From Burkholderiaceae bacterium (lineage in GTDB: Bacteria; Pseudomonadota; Gammaproteobacteria; Burkholderiales; Burkholderiaceae): a stretch of 10,330 nucleotides of DNA. The stretch lies in NCBI GenBank assembly GCA_017998575.1, contig JAGOCV010000129.1, positions 1 to 10,330 on the forward strand. Reading direction: 5' to 3'. The notes below the pieces were generated by a model, which saw only the letters and a list, made by a program, of their open reading frames with translations, did not search any database and was not told the origin of the DNA. Shown piece by piece: positions 1-7,449 of the stretch. Position 1 is the first letter of the stretch. Every line of letters begins with the position of its first letter. The position numbers were made by a program, and so were the translations under genes.

Positions 1-285
1 GTCCTGCGGATCCAGGCACACCTGCAGGTGGCGGCGCAGGCGGAAGTCGTAGAACAGCGCGGTCGCGCCATCCCAGGGGCTGCAGCGCAGTTGTGTGAGG
101 CGGCCGCCGTCTGCCGGCCAATGCAGGTCGTGCAGGCTGCCGCGCAGGGTCGACAGGCTGCGCTCGCGCGCCTGGGGCAGGCGCCACAACGTGGCGTTGA
201 AATCGTCTTCGCGCATCGCGGCATGAGCATCAGGCGCCGGGACATGCGACGAGGCGTTCGGCACAGCGGATGATCGGATCGGCAT
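1..285 (-). CDS. Unrecognised protein, N-terminal 95 residues only (gene runs off the left edge)
   Basis: An open minus-strand frame starts at an ATG (283-285) and stays open for 95 codons to the window edge. The start is preceded by AAAGGAC at 291-297, five bases away, which is a good ribosome binding site. Codons favour G/C in third position, as in the neighbouring real genes. The visible protein begins MPIRSSAVPNASS, has a low-complexity Ala/Pro/Ser start of about 25 residues, then a soluble mixed segment rich in Arg and Leu with several Trp residues. I see no signal peptide, membrane segment or helix-turn-helix in the visible part. The gene diverges from the Bug-racemase-RidA cluster across 51 bp, so it could be that cluster's regulator (for example an AraC-type protein with an N-terminal sensor domain). 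This rests on position only. That it is a real gene is fairly sure; its function is unknown. Confidence 0.6.
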   Translation of the reverse strand, partial: MPIRSSAVPNASSHVPAPDAHAAMREDDFNATLWRLPQARERSLSTLRGSLHDLHWPADGGRLTQLRCSPWDGATALFYDFRLRRHLQVCLDPQD

Positions 286-290
286 AGCAA

Positions 291-297
291 GTCCTTT
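291..297 (-). promoter_or_regulatory. Ribosome binding site of the truncated leftmost gene
   Basis: On the minus strand this reads AAAGGAC, five bases before the ATG at 285. It fixes the start of a gene that is otherwise known only from an open frame running off the window. Confidence 0.5.
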
Positions 298-323
298 GGG
301 CCGGCGATAACGTTCGGGGCGAG

Positions 324-329
324 AAGGAG
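324..329 (+). promoter_or_regulatory. Ribosome binding site of the Bug-family gene
   Basis: AAGGAG lies seven bases before the ATG at 337, a near-ideal Shine-Dalgarno. It favours this start over a second in-frame ATG at 379, which would give a more compact signal peptide but has no comparable site. Confidence 0.6.
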
Positions 330-336
330 CTTCGCC

Positions 337-1356
337 ATGACGCATCGGCACGATGGATACAAGGGTTTAGCACAGAGCATGCCGCCGCGGCGCGCAGCGC
401 TCAAGTGGGTGGCCGCCGGCGCCGCGGCGCTCGGCGCGCCCGGGCTGTGGGCGCAATCCTGGCCGTCCAGGCCTATCCGGCTGATCGTTCCATTCGTCGC
501 CGGCGGTGGTGCGGACGCGACAGCCCGCATGATCGCCGCCAAGATGGCCGAACGTCTGGGCCAACCCATCTTCATCGACAACAAGGCGGGCGGCAACACC
601 ATCATCGGCGTGCAGGAACTGCTGCGCGCCGCGCCCGACGGCCACACGCTCATCTGGACCATGGACCAGACCTTCGTGCTCAACCCGTCGCTCTACACGC
701 GCCTGCCTTATGACCCGCGCCGCGACTTCACGCCGGTGGCGCTGGCGATCACGTCCCCCATCACCGTCATCGGCAGTGCCCGTCCGGGCGACGCCCAGGC
801 CATGCCGGAGGTGGTGCAGCGCGCCCGGGCGCAGCCGGGGCAGCTCAACGTCGGCTCGGCCGCGATCCTGGCGCATATCGCGCTGGCCGAGTTCGCGCAG
901 ACAGCCGGCATCGACGCCACGCGCATCACCTACAAGGGCAGTGCCGAGGTCGCGCAGGGTCTGATGGCCGGCGACGTCAGCCTGGCCTTCGACGGGCTCG
1001 CTCCGTACGTGCAGTTCGTGCGTGCCGGCCGCGCGCGCATCCTGGCCGTGACCTCGGCTCGCCGATTCGGCGCGCTGCCCGACGTACCCACGCTGGACGA
1101 GCTCGGGTTTCGAGGCGTGGACTTTTCCGTGTGGTTCGGGCTGGCCGGTCCGGCCGGCATGCCCGCGGCGATCGCGCAGCGCCTCTCGCAAGAGGCCGAC
1201 TGGGCCGTGCGTCAACCCGACGTGGTGGAGAAGCTGGGCACGTTCGGCTTCGAGCCGGCACCCGCCATCAGCCCGGCCACCATGGCTGAGCGCATCGAGC
1301 GCGATGCGGTGCGCTATGCGCCCGTGATCCGCAAGCTCGGCTTCAAGCTGGATTGA
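337..1356 (+). CDS. Bug/TctC-family tripartite tricarboxylate transporter substrate-binding protein
   Basis: This is a periplasmic solute receptor of the Bug (TctC-like) family, which binds small carboxylates. Characterised Bordetella members bind aspartate (BugD) or glutamate (BugE). Residues 1-39 form an export signal: a charged start, Arg-Arg at 18-19, a hydrophobic Ala/Gly stretch and a likely cut after GLWA (39). The RRAALK pattern resembles a Tat signal but lacks the full consensus. The mature protein opens with the family hallmark WPSRPIRLIVPF and AGGGAD (about 42-60), followed by DNKAGGN at 81-87, which belongs to the ligand-binding region. Its 339 residues are slightly above the usual 320-330 because of the long leader. 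No TctA or TctB membrane partner is visible, as is usual for orphan Bug genes. The racemase-like gene starts eight bases after its stop, so the pair is probably co-transcribed and the ligand may be that enzyme's substrate. The ligand itself cannot be read from sequence. Confidence 0.93.
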   Translation: MTHRHDGYKGLAQSMPPRRAALKWVAAGAAALGAPGLWAQSWPSRPIRLIVPFVAGGGADATARMIAAKMAERLGQPIFIDNKAGGNTIIGVQELLRAAPDGHTLIWTMDQTFVLNPSLYTRLPYDPRRDFTPVALAITSPITVIGSARPGDAQAMPEVVQRARAQPGQLNVGSAAILAHIALAEFAQTAGIDATRITYKGSAEVAQGLMAGDVSLAFDGLAPYVQFVRAGRARILAVTSARRFGALPDVPTLDELGFRGVDFSVWFGLAGPAGMPAAIAQRLSQEADWAVRQPDVVEKLGTFGFEPAPAISPATMAERIERDAVRYAPVIRKLGFKLD

Positions 1357-1364
1357 CGCCACGC

Positions 1365-2075
1365 ATGAAGACGGCTGGCCTGATCGGCGGCATCGCCTGG
1401 CCCTCGACGCTGACGTACTACCGGCTGATCAATCGGCATGTGCAGGCAGCGTTGGGTGCGCCGCACTCCGCGCGCTGTGTGATCGTGAGCCTGGACTTCG
1501 CCGAGGTGCTGCAAGACATGCAGTCCGGCCGTCCCCAGGACGCGAGTGCGCGTATGCAGCAAGCCGCCAGGCAGGTGCGCGCGGCCGGCGCGGATGTGGT
1601 TGCCATCCTGGCCAATACAGGGCACTTCGCGGCCGATGCCGTGGGCGAGGCTGCCGGCTTGCCGCTGGTTCACATCGCTGCCGAGACCGCGCTCGGCGTG
1701 CGGGCGGCCCAGCCTGCCATGCGCCGGCTGGGCCTGCTGGCGACCAGCTTCGCACTGGACGCGCCGTTCTTCGGGCAGGCGTTCACGCAGTCCGGAGGCG
1801 TTGAGCTGGTGACGCCCGACGAGGCCGAGCGCGCCCGGCTCGACGCGACGATCTTTCACGACCTGTCCGGTGGCCTCGCGCACGAGGCGGCCGCCCGCAC
1901 GGTGTCCGAGCTGTGTGCGGTGCTGGCGGCCCGTGGTGCCGAAGGCATCGTGCTGGGGTGCACCGAGCTCGGCGAACTGCTGCCTCACCTGGTGTCACCC
2001 GTGCCCCTGTTCGATTCCACCGACCTGCATGCCCGCGCCATCGTGCGCGCCATGCTGGCCGACAGCCATCCCTGA
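1365..2075 (+). CDS. Aspartate/glutamate racemase-superfamily protein lacking the first catalytic residue
   Basis: A 236-residue protein of the Asp/Glu racemase superfamily (PF01177 type), cytoplasmic. I chose the ATG at 1365 because MKTAGLIGGIAWPSTLTYY matches the family's normal N-terminus; a TTG at 1353 would add four residues inside the upstream gene. The N-terminal half carries LIGGIAWPST (6-15) and ILANTGH (81-87). The C-terminal half carries VGLL-like RLGLLATSF (121-129), LGCTELGEL (197-205) and LFDSTDLHA (215-223). Canonical members use two cysteines for proton transfer, and E. coli YgeA has Thr83 plus one Cys. Here the first position is Ala83 and only Cys199 remains. A single C-terminal Cys also occurs in arylmalonate decarboxylases of this superfamily, so the reaction may not be simple Asp/Glu racemisation. 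It lies eight bases after the Bug gene with no clear ribosome site of its own, which suggests translational coupling. The family is sure; the activity is not. Confidence 0.9.
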   Translation: MKTAGLIGGIAWPSTLTYYRLINRHVQAALGAPHSARCVIVSLDFAEVLQDMQSGRPQDASARMQQAARQVRAAGADVVAILANTGHFAADAVGEAAGLPLVHIAAETALGVRAAQPAMRRLGLLATSFALDAPFFGQAFTQSGGVELVTPDEAERARLDATIFHDLSGGLAHEAAARTVSELCAVLAARGAEGIVLGCTELGELLPHLVSPVPLFDSTDLHARAIVRAMLADSHP

Positions 2076-2096
2076 CCTGCCCCTTCGGAGCCCGCC

Positions 2097-2477
2097 ATGC
2101 AGATTCCCGTGATCCAGCCGATGCCCTTCGCCAATGCGCCGTACTCGCGCGCGATATTCGACGACGAATGGATCTTCGTGTCCGGCACCATCGGCATGGA
2201 CTATGCCGCCCACCGCCTGGCGAGCACCGCCGCCGAGCAGACGCAACTGATGCTGCGCAATATCGAAAGCTATCTGGCCACCTGCGGTGGCACGCTGCAC
2301 AACATCGTCAACTACACACTCATCGTGTCCGCACACGAACACCTGCCCGCGGTCATCGATGCGCTCGCGCGGCACCTGCCGTGCAAGCCCACAGGCACGG
2401 CCATGATCGCTGGCATCGCGATCCCCGATGCCTACGTCGAGATGCAGGTGATCGCGCGAAAGTCGCACCAGGGCTGA
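2097..2477 (+). CDS. RidA (YjgF/YER057c/UK114)-family protein, non-canonical active site
   Basis: A 126-residue protein with the full RidA fold signature: PYSRAIFDDEWIFVSGTIG (15-33), the Gln-containing segment EQTQLMLRNI (47-56) with SYLATCGGTLHNIV following, and YVEMQVIA (113-120) at the end. Classical RidA trimers hydrolyse reactive enamine/imine intermediates. Their conserved Arg (Arg105 in E. coli numbering, in a P-x-R-T-type motif) holds the substrate carboxylate. Here the equivalent motif is PTGT (98-101), with Gly100 in place of Arg, while the family Glu is kept at 115. This places it with the divergent Rid subfamilies that lack the Arg and usually lack imine deaminase activity. It starts 21 bp after the racemase-like gene, with TTCGGAG (2084-2090) as a good ribosome site, and is likely the last gene of the cluster. 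Family assignment is firm; the substrate is unknown. Confidence 0.9.
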   Translation: MQIPVIQPMPFANAPYSRAIFDDEWIFVSGTIGMDYAAHRLASTAAEQTQLMLRNIESYLATCGGTLHNIVNYTLIVSAHEHLPAVIDALARHLPCKPTGTAMIAGIAIPDAYVEMQVIARKSHQG

Positions 2478-2488
2478 GGCGTGCGCGG

Positions 2489-2506
2489 CGCGGTGTTCAC
2501 ACCGCG
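2489..2506. terminator. Hairpin between convergent ridA-like gene and ugpQ, possible bidirectional terminator
   Basis: CGCGGTGT (2489-2496) and ACACCGCG (2499-2506) are perfect inverted repeats, best drawn as a 7-bp stem with a TTCA loop. The hairpin overlaps the ugpQ stop codon and lies 12 bp after the ridA-like stop, in a convergent gap of only 19 bp. No T-run follows on either strand, so it is a weak candidate; Rho-dependent ending is equally possible. Confidence 0.3.
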
Positions 2507-3261
2507 GCCGGCGCGAAAAGATCCACCCGGTCGGTGATGAGTCCGTCGGTGCCCAGCGCCAGCAGCCGGTGTGCGGCATCGGCGTCGTTCACGGTGTAGC
2601 TCATGGCGCGCATGCCGAGCGCGTGTACCTGCGCCACGCGTTCAGCGGTCCACAGCTCCCACTGGCAGACGATGGCGACGCAGGTCTGCTCCTGGGCGAA
2701 GGCGAGAGCGTCGTCGCGCCACTCGGCCAGCAACAGGCCGCGTGGCAGGGCTGGCACGGCCGTGCGCGCGGCCACCAGCGATGCTGGCTGGAAGGACGTC
2801 AACAGCGGCAGCACGGCCGCGCCCTGCCACAGGCGGGCAGCGGCCTGCGCAACGACTTTGCCGGTGCGAGCCTCGTCGCCGGGCGTGGGCTTGATCTCGA
2901 TGTTCAGCAGGTGACCCTGCGCCAGGCAGTGCCGCGCCAGCGCCTCGAGCGTCATCAGCGGTTCGCCCGCGTAGGCGCGGCTGTGCCAGCCGCCGGCGTC
3001 GAGCTGTGCCAGCTCGCCCCATGTGCGCTCGCTGGCGGTGCCTGAGCCCGTGGTGGTGCGTTCGAGCGTGGCGTCATGCAACAGAAAAGGCACGCCGTCG
3101 GCCGACAGCTTCACGTCGCACTCGTACATGCGATAGCCGTGGTGGGCGCCCAGGCGGAACGCAGCCAGCGTGTTTTCCGGGGCCAGCTTGCCCGCGCCGC
3201 GGTGCGCGATCCAGCGCGGATACGGCCAGTGCGGCAGCGGGGCGGACGGCGTGGCAGTCAC
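2497..3261 (-). CDS. ugpQ: Glycerophosphodiester phosphodiesterase UgpQ
   Basis: A 254-residue cytoplasmic enzyme that hydrolyses glycerophosphodiesters, brought in by the Ugp transporter, to sn-glycerol-3-phosphate and an alcohol. The GDPD signature is complete: [12 protein letters not shown] at 20-31 (His20, Arg21), the metal ligands Glu47 and Asp49 in [11 protein letters not shown], catalytic His62 in [17 protein letters not shown] at 120-125 (Glu122), and the closing SYTVND (221-226) and [11 protein letters not shown] (237-247). There is no signal peptide, as expected for UgpQ and unlike periplasmic GlpQ. No ATG fits: the only upstream start in frame is a GTG at 3259-3261 that overlaps the ugpC stop as GTGA, so translation is probably coupled to ugpC. 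Length matches E. coli UgpQ (about 247 residues). It is the last gene of the operon, facing the RidA-family gene. Confidence 0.93.
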   Translation of the reverse strand: MTATPSAPLPHWPYPRWIAHRGAGKLAPENTLAAFRLGAHHGYRMYECDVKLSADGVPFLLHDATLERTTTGSGTASERTWGELAQLDAGGWHSRAYAGEPLMTLEALARHCLAQGHLLNIEIKPTPGDEARTGKVVAQAAARLWQGAAVLPLLTSFQPASLVAARTAVPALPRGLLLAEWRDDALAFAQEQTCVAIVCQWELWTAERVAQVHALGMRAMSYTVNDADAAHRLLALGTDGLITDRVDLFAPAAV

Positions 3262-4262
3262 ACGCGTTTGCCGGTGGCGGCGTCGAACCAGTGCAGGCGG
3301 TCTTCGCGCGGTGCGATGCGGATGACGCTGCCGGGCGCCGGCGCGCCACCGTGTTCGTCCACGCGAACGATGACCTGCTCGTCGCCCACGCGGGCGTAGA
3401 TCAGGCGCTCGGCGCCCAGCAGTTCGGAGGTTTCCACGCGCGCCTCCCAACCCCCCGCGCCCACGTCGAGATGCTCGGGCCGGATGCCGAGGATCGAGCC
3501 CGCGCGTCCGCCCGGCGCATGGCGCAACAGGTTCATGGGCGGCGAGCCGATGAAGCTGGCCACGAAGGTGGACGCCGGCCGCGTGTACACCTCTTCGGGC
3601 GTGCCGAACTGCTCCATGTTGCCGGCGTTCATCACGATCATGCGCTGCGCCAGCGTCATGGCCTCGACCTGGTCGTGCGTGACGAACAGGCTGGTGATGC
3701 CGAGCTCGCGGTGCAGCTTCTGGATCTCCAGCCGGGTCTGGGCGCGCAGCTTGGCGTCGAGATTGGAGAGCGGTTCGTCGAACAGGAACACCTGCGGCTG
3801 GCGCACGATGGCGCGCCCCATGGCGACCCGCTGGCGCTGGCCGCCCGAAAGCTGGCGTGGCTTGCGCTCGAGCAGGTGGCCCAGCTCCAGGATGCCGGCG
3901 GCCTTGTCGACGCGGGCCTTGATCTCGTCCTTTGGCACCTTCGCGATCTTCAGGCCGTAGGCCATGTTGTCGAACACGCTCATGTGGGGGTAGAGCGCGT
4001 AGTTCTGGAACACCATGGCGATGTCGCGCTCGGCCGGCTCGAGGTCGTTGACCACGCGATGGCCGATCGAGATGGTGCCGCCGCTGACCTCTTCCAGGCC
4101 CGCGACCATGCGCAGCAGCGTCGACTTCCCGCAACCCGAAGGCCCGACGATGACAATGAACTCGCCGTCGGCGATGTCGGCGTTGACGCCGTGGATGACC
4201 TGCACTGCGCTCGCGCCCGTGCCGTAGCGCTTGACGACGTCTTTGAGTTGGATGGCTGCCAT
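3258..4262 (-). CDS. ugpC: sn-glycerol-3-phosphate ABC transporter ATP-binding protein UgpC
   Basis: A 334-residue ATPase of the MalK/UgpC type that powers uptake through UgpA and UgpE on the inner face of the membrane. All nucleotide-binding motifs are intact: Walker [10 protein letters not shown] (40-48), Q-loop Gln86, signature LSGGQ (138-142), Walker B VFLFDEP (158-164), D-loop SNLDA (166-170) and switch His196. After about residue 240 (GSPPMNLL, then LGIRPEHL) comes the TOBE/MalK-like regulatory domain. It is about 20 residues shorter than E. coli UgpC, mostly in that domain. The chosen ATG ([14 protein letters not shown]) is the normal family start; the frame is open further upstream but only inside ugpE. 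It begins 17 bp after the ugpE stop, with AAGGA overlapping that stop and a purine-rich AGAGAAC nearer the start. Confidence 0.95.
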   Translation of the reverse strand: MAAIQLKDVVKRYGTGASAVQVIHGVNADIADGEFIVIVGPSGCGKSTLLRMVAGLEEVSGGTISIGHRVVNDLEPAERDIAMVFQNYALYPHMSVFDNMAYGLKIAKVPKDEIKARVDKAAGILELGHLLERKPRQLSGGQRQRVAMGRAIVRQPQVFLFDEPLSNLDAKLRAQTRLEIQKLHRELGITSLFVTHDQVEAMTLAQRMIVMNAGNMEQFGTPEEVYTRPASTFVASFIGSPPMNLLRHAPGGRAGSILGIRPEHLDVGAGGWEARVETSELLGAERLIYARVGDEQVIVRVDEHGGAPAPGSVIRIAPREDRLHWFDAATGKRV

Positions 4263-4279
4263 GGTGTTCTCTGCGTTCC

Positions 4280-5131
4280 TTACTTCTCGGTGTCCACGAG
4301 GCCCTTGACGAACCACTTCTGCATCAGCACGACGACGATGGCCGGTGGCAGCATGGCCAGCAGGGCGGTCGCCATGACGACGTTCCACTCGTTCTGTGAG
4401 TCGCCACCGGCGACCATGCGCTTGATGCCGATCACGATCGGGTACATGTCCTCGCTGGTGGTGGCCAGCAGCGGCCAGAGGTACTGGTTCCAGCCGTAGA
4501 TGAACTGGATCACGAACAGCGCCGCGATCGAGGTGGCCGACAGCGGCACCAGCACGTCCTTGAAGAAGCGCAGGGGCCCCGCGCCATCCATGCGCGCGGC
4601 CTCGACCAGTTCGTCGGGCACGGTGAGGAAGAACTGCCGGAACAGGAAGGTGGCCGTGGCCGACGCGATCAGCGGCACCGTGAGCCCGGCATAGCTGTTG
4701 AGCATGCCCAGATCCGACACCACCTGGTAGGTGGGTCCGATGCGCACCTCCACCGGCAGCATGAGCGTGATGAAGATGGCCCAGAAGCACAGCCCCTTGA
4801 ACGGGAAGCGGAAGTACACCACCGCGAAGGCCGACAGCAGCGAGATCGCGATCTTGCCGAAGGTGATGACCAGCGCCGACACCAGGCTCACCCACATCAT
4901 CCGCGCCACCGGCGCGCGCGAGCCGGCGCCGGTCTCGCGGCCGAACAGCGCGGCCTTATAGGTTTCGACGAAGTTCGCGCCCGGCGTGAGCGGCATGGGC
5001 GCCTGCACGATTTCCTGCGGCGTGTGCGTGGAGGCGATGAACGCCAGATACAGCGGGAACGCCACGATCAGCACGCCCAGGATCATGATCCCGTGCGCGA
5101 GGATGCCGAGGGTGGGGCGACGCTCAACCAT
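4280..5131 (-). CDS. ugpE: sn-glycerol-3-phosphate ABC transporter permease UgpE
   Basis: A 283-residue inner-membrane permease (MalG-like), the second half of the translocation pore. Hydrophobic stretches at about 12-33, 80-107, 112-128, 147-166, 198-215 and 253-271 fit six membrane segments. The cytoplasmic EAA loop that docks on UgpC is present: [17 protein letters not shown] (174-190) ending in VLVPL. Length equals E. coli UgpE (281). The ATG at 5131 follows GAGGT (5139-5143) by seven bases, a good ribosome site. The gap to the ugpA stop is 21 bp. Nothing suggests damage; the gene is in the expected operon position between ugpA and ugpC. Confidence 0.95.
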   Translation of the reverse strand: MVERRPTLGILAHGIMILGVLIVAFPLYLAFIASTHTPQEIVQAPMPLTPGANFVETYKAALFGRETGAGSRAPVARMMWVSLVSALVITFGKIAISLLSAFAVVYFRFPFKGLCFWAIFITLMLPVEVRIGPTYQVVSDLGMLNSYAGLTVPLIASATATFLFRQFFLTVPDELVEAARMDGAGPLRFFKDVLVPLSATSIAALFVIQFIYGWNQYLWPLLATTSEDMYPIVIGIKRMVAGGDSQNEWNVVMATALLAMLPPAIVVVLMQKWFVKGLVDTEK

Positions 5132-5152
5132 GGTGATGACCTCGTGTCGGCA

Positions 5153-6034
5153 TCAGTAATTCACTTTCTTCTCGACGTAGCGGAACTGGATCACGGTGAG
5201 CACGATGACGATGGCCATCAGCACCACCGACTGCGCGGCCGAGCTGCCCAGGTCCATGGCCTTGAAGCCGTCGTAATACACCTTGTAGACCAGGATCGCC
5301 GTGTCCTTGCCCGGGCCGCCCTGCGTGGCCGCATCGACGATGGCGAAGGTGTCGAAGAAGGCGTAGACGATGTTGATCACCAGCAGGAAGAACGTGGTGG
5401 GCGAGAGCAACGGGAACTGCACCGTCCAGAAGCGGCGCCAGGGGCGCGCGCCGTCGATGGCTGCCGCTTCGATCAACGATTTCGGGATCGACTGCAGGCC
5501 CGCCAGGAAGAACAGGAAGTTGTAGGAGATCTGCTTCCACACCGACGCGATCACGATCAGCGTCATGGCATGGCCACCGTTGAGCAGGTGGTTCCAGTCG
5601 TAGCCGATCTTGCCGAGCGCATACGACACCACGCCCAGCGAGGGCGAGAACATGAAGACCCACAGCACAGCGGCCACGGCCGGGGCGATGGCGTAGGGCA
5701 GGATCAAGAGCGTGCGGTAAATATGGGTGCCACGCACCACGCGGTCCGCGAAGACGGCCAGCAGCAGCGACAGCGCGATGCCGATGCCCGCCACCAGCAC
5801 GGAGAAGAGCGCCGTGGTCTTGAAGGATTCGATGTACGAGGGGTCGTCGAAGAGGCGCTCGAAATTCTCGAGACCGACCCAGGTGGTCGACATGCCGAAG
5901 GCATCCTGCGACTGCAGCGACTGCATCAGCGCCTGACTGGCGGGCCAGAAGAAGAACACGCTGATGATCACCAGCTGGGGCATCAGAAGTACCCAGGGCA
6001 GCCAGGACGAACGGAAGACGACTCTTTTTTCCAT
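5153..6034 (-). CDS. ugpA: sn-glycerol-3-phosphate ABC transporter permease UgpA
   Basis: A 293-residue inner-membrane permease (MalF-like), partner of UgpE. Hydrophobic segments at about 11-31, 74-96, 107-129, 157-180, 211-235 and 267-283 fit six membrane spans. The EAA loop lies at 189-208 ([15 protein letters not shown], then VQFP). Length matches E. coli UgpA (295). The start [14 protein letters not shown] at 6034 is the natural family start, but only a weak GGA precedes it. Just upstream is a terminator-like hairpin (6047-6077), so permease expression is probably held below that of the binding protein. It sits between ugpB and ugpE, as in the enterobacterial operon. Confidence 0.95.
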   Translation of the reverse strand: MEKRVVFRSSWLPWVLLMPQLVIISVFFFWPASQALMQSLQSQDAFGMSTTWVGLENFERLFDDPSYIESFKTTALFSVLVAGIGIALSLLLAVFADRVVRGTHIYRTLLILPYAIAPAVAAVLWVFMFSPSLGVVSYALGKIGYDWNHLLNGGHAMTLIVIASVWKQISYNFLFFLAGLQSIPKSLIEAAAIDGARPWRRFWTVQFPLLSPTTFFLLVINIVYAFFDTFAIVDAATQGGPGKDTAILVYKVYYDGFKAMDLGSSAAQSVVLMAIVIVLTVIQFRYVEKKVNY

Positions 6035-6046
6035 GGTAATCCAATG

Positions 6047-6077
6047 AAAACGCCGCCCGGATGGTAGCCGGGCGGCG
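6047..6077 (-). terminator. Terminator-like attenuator between ugpB and ugpA
   Basis: In the direction of transcription, CGCCGCCCGG (6077-6068) pairs perfectly with CCGGGCGGCG (6060-6051) around a 7-base loop, CTACCAT, followed at once by TTTTC (6050-6046). A 10-bp all-GC stem plus a short T-run is an intrinsic-terminator shape. It works only in the minus direction, since no T-run follows on the plus strand. Lying inside the operon, 24 bp after the ugpB stop, it probably causes partial termination or protects the 3' end of ugpB mRNA. The T-run is short, so complete termination is unlikely. Confidence 0.7.
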
Positions 6078-6101
6078 GATCAGGTCAGCGCGGAACGGCG
6101 C

Positions 6102-7412
6102 TCAACCCTTGTTGGCCTTCTGGAAACGTTCGAGCTGCTCGTTGCCGCGCTTGACGATCGAGTCCAGCGCTTCCTTGGGCGTCTTGCGGCCGTTCCAGAC
6201 CTGCTCGAGTTCTTCGTCTTCGATGGCGCGGATCTGCACGTAGTTGCCCAGGCGGATGCCGCGGCTCTTGTCGGTCACCTTGCGGATCATCTGCGTGACG
6301 GCCACGTCGGTGCCGGGGTTCTGGTTGTAGAAACCCGATTTCTCGGTCAGCTCGTACGAAGCCATGGTGACGGGCAGATAGCCGGTGCGCTTGTGGCTGG
6401 CCGATTGCACCTCAGGGGTCGAGATGAACTTGAAGAACTCGGCCACGCCCTTGTATTCCTCGGGCTTCTTGCCGGCCATGACCCAGAGGCTGGCGCCGCC
6501 GATCACGGTGTTCTGCGGCGCGCCCGGAACGTCGGGGTAGTAAGGCAGCGGGGCCAGGCCATAGGCGAACTTGGCGTTCTTGGCCACGTTGCCATAGAAG
6601 CCGGACGAGGTGTTGATCATGGCGCACTCGCCCGAGACGAAGGACGCTTCGGGCACGTTGCCGCGGCCCTTGTAGATGAACAGGCCCTGCTTGGCCATGT
6701 TGGCCAGATTGGTGATGTGGCGCTCGTGCAGCGGCGAATTCACCTTCAGCCGGGCGTCCATCCCCTGCAGGCCGTTGCCCTTGGTGGCGAATTCGACGTT
6801 GTGCCAGGCCGAGAAGCTCTCCACCTGCGTCCAGTTCTGCCAGGCCGTGGTGAACGGGCACTTGTGGCCGCTGGCCTTGAGCTTGGCGGCGGCCGAGACG
6901 ACTTCGGGCCAGGTCGCCGGCGCCTTGTCGGTGGGCAGGCCGGCCGCCTTGAAGGCGTCCTTGTTGAAATAGAAGATGGTGGTCGAGCTGTTGAACGGGA
7001 AGCTCAGCATCTGGCCGTTGGGGGCGGTGTAGTAGCCGGCCACGGCGGGGATGTAGGCCTTCGGGTCGAACTTCACGCCCGCGTCCTGCATCACCTTGCC
7101 CACGGGCACGATCGCGCCCTTGCTGGCCATCATCGTGGCCGTGCCCACTTCGAACACCTGCAGGATGTGCGGTGCATTGCCGGCGCGGAAGGCGGCGATC
7201 GAAGCCGTCATCGACTCGTCGTACGAACCCTTGAAGGTCGGCACGATCCGGTATTGCTTCTGGCTTTCGTTGAACTGCTTGGCCAGGTCGTTGACCCACT
7301 CGCCGTTCACGGCCGTCATGGAATGCCACCACTGGATTTCGGTTTGCGCCAGTGCGGCACCCTGCACGGCGAAGGTCACGGCGATGGCCGCGGCCACGGA
7401 TCTGAATTTCAT
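6102..7412 (-). CDS. ugpB: sn-glycerol-3-phosphate ABC transporter periplasmic binding protein UgpB
   Basis: A 436-residue periplasmic receptor that delivers sn-glycerol-3-phosphate and glycerophosphodiesters to UgpAE. A Sec signal peptide (1-22) has a Lys/Arg start, a hydrophobic core and ALA before the likely cut at Gln23. The mature protein follows E. coli UgpB closely: IQWWHSM (26-32), FKGSYDESM (60-68), GNAPHILQVFEVGTATMMAS (78-97), PFNSSTT (139-145), WQNWTQVESFSAW (191-203), IGGASLWVM (304-312), TGYLP (343-347) and RLGNYVQIR (387-395). Tyr64, Glu88, Trp191, Trp194, Tyr345 and the C-terminal Arg match the positions I recall lining the ligand pocket of the E. coli protein. Length is as expected (438). 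AGGAG (7422-7426) sits nine bases before the ATG. It is the first gene of the operon, directly below a Pho-box promoter. Confidence 0.96.
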   Translation of the reverse strand: MKFRSVAAAIAVTFAVQGAALAQTEIQWWHSMTAVNGEWVNDLAKQFNESQKQYRIVPTFKGSYDESMTASIAAFRAGNAPHILQVFEVGTATMMASKGAIVPVGKVMQDAGVKFDPKAYIPAVAGYYTAPNGQMLSFPFNSSTTIFYFNKDAFKAAGLPTDKAPATWPEVVSAAAKLKASGHKCPFTTAWQNWTQVESFSAWHNVEFATKGNGLQGMDARLKVNSPLHERHITNLANMAKQGLFIYKGRGNVPEASFVSGECAMINTSSGFYGNVAKNAKFAYGLAPLPYYPDVPGAPQNTVIGGASLWVMAGKKPEEYKGVAEFFKFISTPEVQSASHKRTGYLPVTMASYELTEKSGFYNQNPGTDVAVTQMIRKVTDKSRGIRLGNYVQIRAIEDEELEQVWNGRKTPKEALDSIVKRGNEQLERFQKANKG

Positions 7413-7443
7413 GGTCTGGAACTCCTGTGGGCTGAAAGCGTGG

Positions 7444-7449
7444 ATGCTA
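7444..7449 (-). promoter_or_regulatory. Predicted -10 element of the ugpB promoter
   Basis: On the minus strand this is TAGCAT, matching TATAAT at four of six positions, including the key TA and final T. It begins 10 bases after the second Pho-box half-site, the spacing seen at E. coli pstS, where the Pho box replaces the -35. Transcription would start near 7437, giving a leader of about 25 bases. Confidence 0.5.

Noticed and set aside
367..1362. 331-codon minus-strand open frame opposite the Bug gene
   Set aside because: Its translation is Arg/Gly/His-rich without any family motif, and the opposite strand encodes a complete Bug protein. It is an antisense shadow typical of high-GC DNA.
1353..1364. 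TTG start for the racemase-like gene
   Set aside because: It adds four residues not seen in the family and overlaps the Bug stop; the ATG at 1365 gives the normal N-terminus.
3006..4499. 497-codon plus-strand open frame opposite ugpQ, ugpC and ugpE
   Set aside because: It crosses three well-supported genes and reads as low-complexity antisense sequence rich in His, Asp, Ala and Val. It has no motif and no ribosome site.
5024..6067. 347-codon plus-strand open frame opposite ugpE and ugpA
   Set aside because: The composition (His, Asp, Glu, Gln, Arg) is what the reverse complement of membrane-protein codons gives. There is no independent evidence of coding.
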